A DNA stretch of 64,000 nt from Sophora flavescens (taxonomy: Eukaryota; Streptophyta; Magnoliopsida; Fabales; Fabaceae). The DNA lies in NCBI GenBank assembly GCA_030762895.1, contig CM061068.1:82963840-83027839 (forward strand), in the 5' to 3' direction. Each line of letters begins with the position of its first letter. Positions within the stretch are counted from its first letter, which is position 1. Below are positions 57,887 to 64,000 of the stretch, piece after piece. The notes below the pieces were generated by a model. That model made no database searches. It was not told where the DNA came from and saw only the letters and a program-made list of their open reading frames with translations. A program made the position numbers and the translations under genes.

Positions 57887-58440
57887 TAATCTCCTTGGTG
57901 AGAATATCCTGAAGAAGACAAAAGGATGGATAAATCAGCACAACACAGTTCAAATCTTTAGTAACTTGACTCACAGATAGCAACTTATGAGAGAGAGAAG
58001 GAACAAGTAGCTTATTAGATAGTAAAAGAACTGGTGGTAACATCACGGTACCAGCCCATGTTACCGAAGATAAGCCACCATTAGGTTGAGCATTCAGAAA
58101 AATCAGTCACATCAAACGTCATATGATCGGTAGCACCAGAATCAAATATCCACGCATCACAGTCACCATCATGATTAGAACTAAGTAGAGCATTACCTTG
58201 GGTAGAATGGGAACTTGTTGCTTTGGAATGGGAACTTGCTTATCGGTGCGACCTGTGTCTCTACGTTTTTGTGCCTGGAACTGGGCCCACCAATCGGGAT
58301 TGACATGGAGTTTGAAGCAGGTTTCCTGGGTATGTTTAGTTCCTCCACAGTGAGAACACTTGGTGCCATCATATGAGTCCGTGTTTGGAGTGGGAACTTG
58401 CCATGCTGTTTTGCAAATTGAGACTCTTAGATGCGAGAAC
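57887..58440 (-). pseudogene. Cop-2 zinc knuckle and protease
   Basis: CSHCGGTKHTQETC (CCHC knuckle, near 58345-58390) with FKLHVNPDWWAQFQ is followed by the protease motif FDSGATDHMTFDV near 58110-58150 and LVPSLSHKLLSVSQV. The frame changes between them. Confidence 0.8.
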
Positions 58441-59202
58441 CGCTCCGGTTAATTCATTGGAGTTATCCAACATCACTGCTTGGCGAAGAGCTTCCCTCCG
58501 AACATGTGCATAGGCTTGCTCCACTGTTGGTAATGGTTTCATCTACAAAACATCACTCCTAACATTATCTAAGCGATCATCAACCCCATCCAAGAATACA
58601 TATACTCATTCTTCTTGAACAAGGCTATTGTACTGTTGGATATCAGTGGGGCATTTCATCGGGTTTGGACGACGGAAGTCGATTTCACGCCAGAGTCCTT
58701 GGAGATCATTATAGTATTTTTCAAGAGAACCACCGACTTGTTTGAGACGGGTAACCCGACGTCAAAGGTCGTACTCTTGAGAGGTGTCACTACCATCAAA
58801 ATATGTTGTCGCAATTGCATCCCACACCATCTTGGCTGTGGGGAATCGAATAAAATTACCAATAAGGGAGGAATCCATGGAGTTAATCAGTCATCCTTTA
58901 ACAATCGCGTTGTCAATCCGCCAACGTCGAAATGTAGGGTCTGTTTGAGGAGGTTGAGGAAGATCACCATTGATATATCCCAGTTTGTCTTTACCCGTGA
59001 TGTATATCTCGACCACCTGGGACCAAAGGGCATAGTTGCTGCCATCCAGTTTGATGCCAATCGGTGCAATAGCATGGTCGAAATTGATCTGAGGTGGCGG
59101 AGGCGGCATGGCTGATGCTCGGTTCAAAACCTCCGTCATTTTTGTGGTCAACTCGGCTAGGATAGAAGATGTTTCATCTGTATGGGAGTCTATCTCAGCC
59201 AT
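58441..59202 (-). pseudogene. gag: Cop-2 gag
   Basis: ATG at 59202 opens 103 codons: MAEIDSHTDET, then IGIKLDGSNYALWSQVVEIY, GKDKLGYINGDLPQPPQTDP and RRWRIDNAIVKG. This is the N-terminal part of a copia gag (UBN2/Retrotran_gag_3 type). The rest continues in other frames to about 58441. Confidence 0.85.
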
Positions 59203-59268
59203 GGAAGGAGAGGAACGGGTTTTTGATGAACAGGAGAGGAAGGGTTTAACACAGGGTAGGGATCGTAC

Positions 59269-59280
59269 TCTCTGATACCA
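59269..59280 (-). other. Cop-2 primer-binding site
   Basis: On the minus strand TGGTATCAGAGA, one mismatch from the initiator tRNA-Met complement, directly follows the LTR. Confidence 0.88.
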
Positions 59281-59474
59281 TGTTAAAATGACATAATGAG
59301 ATCATTTTATTTCTTAATCATATGTTTACAAGAGAGGACTTATATTTCTACATATAAAACTACATATTTCTGGCTATACACAAATCAAGGTAATTAACAC
59401 AATTAAAGAATGTATCCCAAAAGTTTCTCCTAAGATCTCGCAGAGATCAAATCTGATCACAACTCATGCCAACA
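59281..59474 (-). repeat. Cop-2 5' LTR
   Basis: 194 bp on the minus strand, TGTTGGCATGAG to CATTTTAACA, a normal copia LTR length. The matching 3' LTR is absent. Confidence 0.85.
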
Positions 59475-61443
59475 TGAAAGTCTTAAAGTAATCTCTTTGG
59501 TATTTTCTATTATATTTATTATATTTTAAAAAGAAATTATTTGAAATATAATTTTAAACATGTATATATTATTTTTTTTATAATGAGTATTTAACTATGT
59601 TTTAACTTTTCAAAAAAATATATAATATGGAAATTAAGTACTCTCTTGTCAAAGAAAATGAGCACCTGACATGAGACATGTCACGTAACTCACATTTGAG
59701 ACAGGGGTAGTGAGTCAGTGATCCACTCTGGAGCACGATAGGGAGGTCCTTGGATAGCACGCAACAACTGTCGAGTGAGGAGAGGAATGGGTGAGGGACC
59801 AACTGCTGAGTAAGATGGATGTGGACCCAGTGGCATGGGTGAAAATTTGTCAAAACTATGGGGGCAATTTTTTTTTATATAAGTTATAATTTTTCAAAAA
59901 AAAAATTGAGAGGGTGCATGTGCACACCCTCACCACCATGTGGATCCGCCACTGATTATGCTTAGGTTAGCATGTGTAATGTGCAGTAGCAGACTATACG
60001 AATGAGGTTGATGTAATGACTGCTTTAAGGAATTAAAATATAGAAATGGATTCCCTGTCTTAACTGTGTCATAGAGCTATACTTTAATAACACATTGTTT
60101 AAAATTGATTTAGTGAAAATTTAATGTCAGTCGCCCGATCTCAAATCAATGGTCAAGATTGTTCATTGTGTGTAACTGCATGCTTCTATTATAGCATTGA
60201 ATCTAAATCCTTAAAATATGGACATTGCTATGGTACCTTTGAAAAAATAGAGGGTTTGGATACCCTTGTTACTAGGACCAATGATTAAATGACGAATGTT
60301 GGGATTAACTTATGTAGTATCCAAATAATAATATGTAATTTTATATGGTATGACTTATAAAACTGTTAAATTGCATAAATATCCATTTTGTTTCATCCAT
60401 GCAACATCCCTTCTCCTACCATCATTCATGGTGAAACTTTAGTAGTGGCTTGACGGTGACACAATTAGGGACGTCAATTTTCACCTATACACGGGGATCT
60501 CCATAGAAATTGGGGACTATTACGTTTGGGTCCCTGCTGGCGGAGATTTTTTCCCTGTGGAAATGGGGATGGGGGAGAAAGTCCCCCCAAAGGCAATTTG
60601 GGGATGGGGACAGGGATCCTACCCCCCCCCCCCCCCCCCCCCCACCCCATCCCATGGGGTCCCCATCCCTAAAAACCATACAAATATACAATTAATATAT
60701 ATATATATATCATATATAAATATATTTTGTAATTTCTTATATATATATATATATATATATATATCATTTTATTAAATTAATAAAAGAAACTTAAAGTATA
60801 CCCATTTACGGATTTTCTGTGAATTCTTGAAAGCAAAAGTAGACTAAGGGTTTTGAAATCCAAAAGCGAGTGTAAAAAAGGTATCGAACGTCTTCCATGA
60901 TGCCAACAACAATAAGATGGTGTTGAGTGGATTTAATGCAATTTAAAGGGGATTGTAGTGAAGGAAAGAGTTGTGTTGACAACGAGAAAGTTAAGGTTTG
61001 TGTATGAACCAGATATGTTTTCTCGAGGTCCCCATGGAGATCTGTGAGGAGGAGGGAAACGAGGGCGGGGGAGAAATGTTCCCCGTGGTGGGGATCAGGG
61101 ACATGGATGGGGACGAGGAGTACCCACAGTGGTTGAGCTCGACAGCAGTAGGCGATGCAATGGTGATTAAGTGTGGCGTCGCAAATATGGTGAGGTGGAG
61201 GTGGATCTGCAGTGAGGGTGGCAGCTAGTGTTGAAAGTCATGGAAAAAAAATCAAAAATCATCCTAAATCACAAAAGTATGAACGTTCAATCTAATTTGG
61301 GTGGATAATATGTAAAATAGCAAAAAAATTGCTAAGGTTGGAGTTGGGTAGTGTGAATACCCATTTTCAGCAAAATGGGCATGGTTGACCGAGCTGGTGG
61401 TAAGAGATATTGAAACTGAAACATTGGTTTCTTTTAAAACTTT
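59475..61443. other. Intergenic DNA with repeat fragments, no gene
   Basis: AT-rich. At about 59860-59960 a stretch ending GTGGATCCGCCACTGA resembles the end of a short DNA element. At 60463-60680 there is a G/C-rich low-complexity repeat (GGGATGGGG...CCCCATCCC) with a 22-bp poly-C run near 60622-60643. Related G-rich sequence follows at 61015-61130. TA arrays lie at 60698-60720 and 60738-60764. Short ORFs here have no recognisable domain. Confidence 0.5.
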
Positions 61444-61453
61444 ATATTCAAAT

Positions 61454-62403
61454 GGTGAATTCTACGGTGGACCAGTAGTTTAGGTAACACCACCATGCAC
61501 AAGTGCTTTTTAACCGTTCGATTCAATCGAAATGTAATCGCCGGATACTGCTGCTGCTATTTCTCATTGTCTTCTATGAAATCTCGCACCATTTTTGCCA
61601 AGCAAGTTGTCGAACTCGGTTCCTCCTTCGTTTTCGACGGCGGTGATTGGTTTCTCTGATGAAGAAGTTCTCATCATGCTGGGGAACTGCATGTCAAAGA
61701 TGAACAACCTTCTCAACCACGACTTTAGCATCGGCCGCTTTGCTGAATGGTATCGCTGCCACTTCCTTAACCCTCTGTGAATCGATGTCGATTGGTTGAA
61801 TCTTCACCGGAGGCATGACTGTGAAAATTGTAAAAACACAAATCCCCCCCCGCCGCAACCACCACTTTCTATTTATCCATTTGTTAGCTTTGTTCCATTT
61901 TTGAGCTTACAAACTCACTCACTCAAAGTTACATGTTTTTTTGGGTACAATTCGTAGGTACAGGCTAAAGTCAGAGGTTCTAATCAAAATTGAACATATT
62001 TACTTCTGAAACCAAAACCACAACCCCTATTAACAAATAAAACACACGTTCATTACAGATTTGGCATACTTGAGCAAAAGGAGGTGAAAGTGAACAAAAA
62101 AGGCAAAAAGGAAAGAAAAAAAGTCAATAAACAAAAACTATGTGCAGTAAATGGATACACTTTCTTTTAGGCTAAGCTAGATATAAAGAGGAGAGGATGG
62201 TTTCCAGGTCAGGTGTTTTGTGGAAGACGTGACGGAGGTGATCGAAGATACGGGCACTGTTGTTAGAGCACTTTGGATTAGGTGAGAGTGTTGTTGAGAA
62301 GAACTAAACGTGTCCGTTGATTACTTTAAGGTTGAATTGGACGGTTAAAAACACTTATGCACGGTGGTGTTACCTAAACTACGGGTCCACCGTAGAATTC
62401 GCC
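61454..62403. mobile_element. Mutator-like element with about 90-bp TIRs
   Basis: The left TIR begins GGTGAATTCTACGGTGGACC, and the right TIR read inward is GGCGAATTCTACGGTGGACC. Similarity continues for about 90 bp (61454-61544 versus 62313-62403). The element is flanked by identical 10-bp ATATTCAAAT (61444-61453, 62404-62413), matching the 9-11-bp target duplication of Mutator elements. 950 bp with no transposase: a non-autonomous copy. It contains a short ORF at 61595-61780. Confidence 0.82.
61595..61780 (+). CDS. Short ORF inside the Mutator-like element, unknown
   Basis: 61 codons with near-normal codon composition in a locally GC-richer stretch: SDEEVLIMLGNCMSKMNNLL and FSIGRFAEWYRCHFLNPL. 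After the stop the frame continues IDVDWLNLHRRHDCENCKN, so it may be a longer captured exon broken by a stop. I do not recognise the family. Confidence 0.3.
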   Translation: MPSKLSNSVPPSFSTAVIGFSDEEVLIMLGNCMSKMNNLLNHDFSIGRFAEWYRCHFLNPL

Positions 62404-62413
62404 ATATTCAAAT

Positions 62414-64000
62414 AAGTGTCAATCACTAATATCACTTTATATGGGTGACATAGTGGTTTGTGTCCCGGATACTACTATGGTGTACGGGTTTAATCTCCAT
62501 AAAACACAATTTTCAACTTTTTGTTTCCATTTTAAAAAGAAAACAAGGTTTGTTGTGGCAGGTCCAAACAATGAAATAAATTATTTAAAATTATTATTTT
62601 TTAACTCTAATGTTTGAATAAGTAAAGAAAAATAGAAAATACTGACTAGTGAGACAACTCAAAATGCCTACAACCCATAAGGGTTGACACCACTACTCGT
62701 ATTGTTAAAATAAAAATGTTTTTTTTAAGAATTTGTGTTCAAAGTTTCCTATTTTTATGAAGCAAGAAGCAACATCACTTTAGTATATACACTAACTCAC
62801 TTTTTATATATTCGTTTAAAAATCATAATAAAATATCTTAAATTCTGTTGTAGTTTTTTTTTAAAAAAAAATTATTAATCCTGCACATAGCTTATAAGAT
62901 TAAATAATATGTATAAATATTTTTGTATTAAAATTGAATATAAAGTTCTAATGGCGTGACTCATGTTGTACATTGCTCTCAACAATAACGCATAACATTA
63001 CTTGTGTTGTACTGAGGGGAAAAAAGAAAAGAAAAAAGCTCTGAGACATTACTTGTATTTTGAAAACACAATGACTTCAAAACCCAAGTCATTCTACCAG
63101 GCCTGCTAAGGCCCAAAACTAGAATGAAATTCAGACGTAGTGTATAAAATTTGATAAATCCTCTAATTAACAATAATACAATACAATTTTTTTTTATATA
63201 ATTTCACGAAATTAAATAGATAAAATCATAAATTTTGATAAATCATTCAAGATGAGGACATTATAAAAAATAAAAAGTCTCGCGGGAAATGAAATAGATA
63301 AAAGCAGTAGAGTTGACAAATTCTTCAATCTATTTTTGGGCAATTAGTTCGATATTGGAAAGGGAATGAAAGCTGAACTCGAAAATAAATTGTTGGAATG
63401 AGGCTATCATTAATTTCCATTTTGTGTTGTTAAGAATGCTTCCCACCATTTCGCTGCTTCCTTAATTTTCAACTTGGTAAGTATAATGGCCTGCACATGG
63501 ATGGAGGTTTTTACACAGTAAGCTGGCAACTGAACCGAACAATGAACTATTGATATTTTTCTGGTTTAATTTAACCATTCCAACTGTTTAAAGTTTAAAC
63601 CCACTCTCCAAAACCAAATATTAATGACAGACTGGTATGAATATTAATGACGTCTGTTGGCAAATCCAATAAATTAGTTTATAACTTATTTGACTAGCTT
63701 ACAAATTTGTTTGACGGAAGAAAAATTGTTTCATAAACAAGCTTAAATTTTTTTCAAAATTTATTTTATTTAGCTTATAACTTATATTTTTTTAACTTTT
63801 CTATCATTTTTTCTTTATTATTTTAGCGAAATTCCTGTTTTACCCGACCTATCTCATAAAATGAAATTTATATAAAAAATCAAATAAACATGTCATTTCA
63901 TTTATATTATTTAATAAAAATATTTAAATGATAAAAATAAAAAGTTAGCATTCTAATTATAATACTTTAATTAAAATTTAAAAAGAATTTATATAAAAAT
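62414..64000. other. AT-rich intergenic DNA, nothing recognised
   Basis: No ORF with a recognisable domain, no terminal repeats and no RNA gene seen. Short ORFs are consistent with chance. Confidence 0.6.

Larger units (their letters stand above)
55528..59474 (-). mobile_element. Cop-2: 3'-truncated Ty1/copia element
   Basis: On the minus strand it runs LTR (59474-59281), primer site (59280-59269), gag, protease, integrase, RT, and is cut off after RT at 55528. RNase H and the 3' LTR are missing. Many stops and frameshifts are present. It is unrelated in LTR sequence to Cop-1. Confidence 0.88.

Noticed and set aside
60485..60775. Proline- or glycine-rich ORFs over the poly-C run
   Set aside because: Low-complexity C/G tract artefacts; open on both strands with no conserved residues.

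Overview
The window looks like intergenic heterochromatin of a flowering plant, probably a eudicot. It contains long-LTR Ty3/gypsy chromoviruses and Ty1/copia elements whose primer sites match plant initiator tRNA-Met. It also has CACTA and Mutator-like DNA transposons, long TA/TG microsatellites, and one plant-specific gene, a non-specific lipid transfer protein (nsLTP). I cannot name the species. Nearly everything else is mobile DNA. I use local labels: Gy-A and Gy-B (related chromovirus-type elements), LTR-C and LTR-D (two long-LTR families with mostly solo or partial LTRs), LTR-E, Cop-1 and Cop-2 (copia), and CACTA-1 and CACTA-2.

Positions 1-29614 are one nested stack that I can order from target-site duplications (TSDs). 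An outer LTR-C copy (C0, ending at 29614) holds LTR-D copy D1 (ending at 1525, TSD ATACT) and LTR-D copy D2 (1829-2952 plus 25489-27871). D2 is split by element Gy-B (2953-25488, TSD GGCCR). The 5' LTR of Gy-B is itself split by a complete Gy-A element (3676-12248, TSD CTTGG), by Cop-1 (12356-16387) and by an LTR-C solo LTR, C2 (18117-21575, TSD ATAAA). Gy-A carries gag, protease, RT/RNase H, integrase and a chromodomain but is full of stops and internal deletions. Gy-B has gag, a primer-binding site and a polypurine tract, but no pol.

Positions 29776-34783 are CACTA-1, with terminal CACTACAACA, TSD TCT and subterminal repeats. It carries intron-containing fragments of three unrelated host genes, all on the minus strand: an N-acetylglucosamine kinase, a NIPA-type magnesium transporter and a MAM33/p32-type mitochondrial protein. 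The nsLTP gene (34927-35387, minus) follows, with an LTR-D long terminal repeat about 140 bp upstream of its TATA box in the same orientation (35603-38710). A degraded second CACTA element (about 39600-42530), microsatellites and AT-rich DNA follow.

Positions 43920-52988 are a second copy of the left part of the stack (C0, D1, D2, Gy-B LTR, Gy-A LTR and gag). They share the same insertion junctions and the same mutated Gy-A terminus, so this is a segmental duplication and not independent insertions. It stops at a 500-N assembly gap. To the right lie fragments of two other LTRs, a truncated minus-strand copia element (Cop-2, 55528-59474), a Mutator-like element with long TIRs (61454-62403), and AT-rich DNA with no recognisable gene.

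The most interesting signals are the three-gene capture in CACTA-1, the arrays of 16-bp palindromes next to the TATA boxes of two LTR families, the dated nest with its duplication, and an internal inversion in Cop-1 anchored at a polypurine tract.
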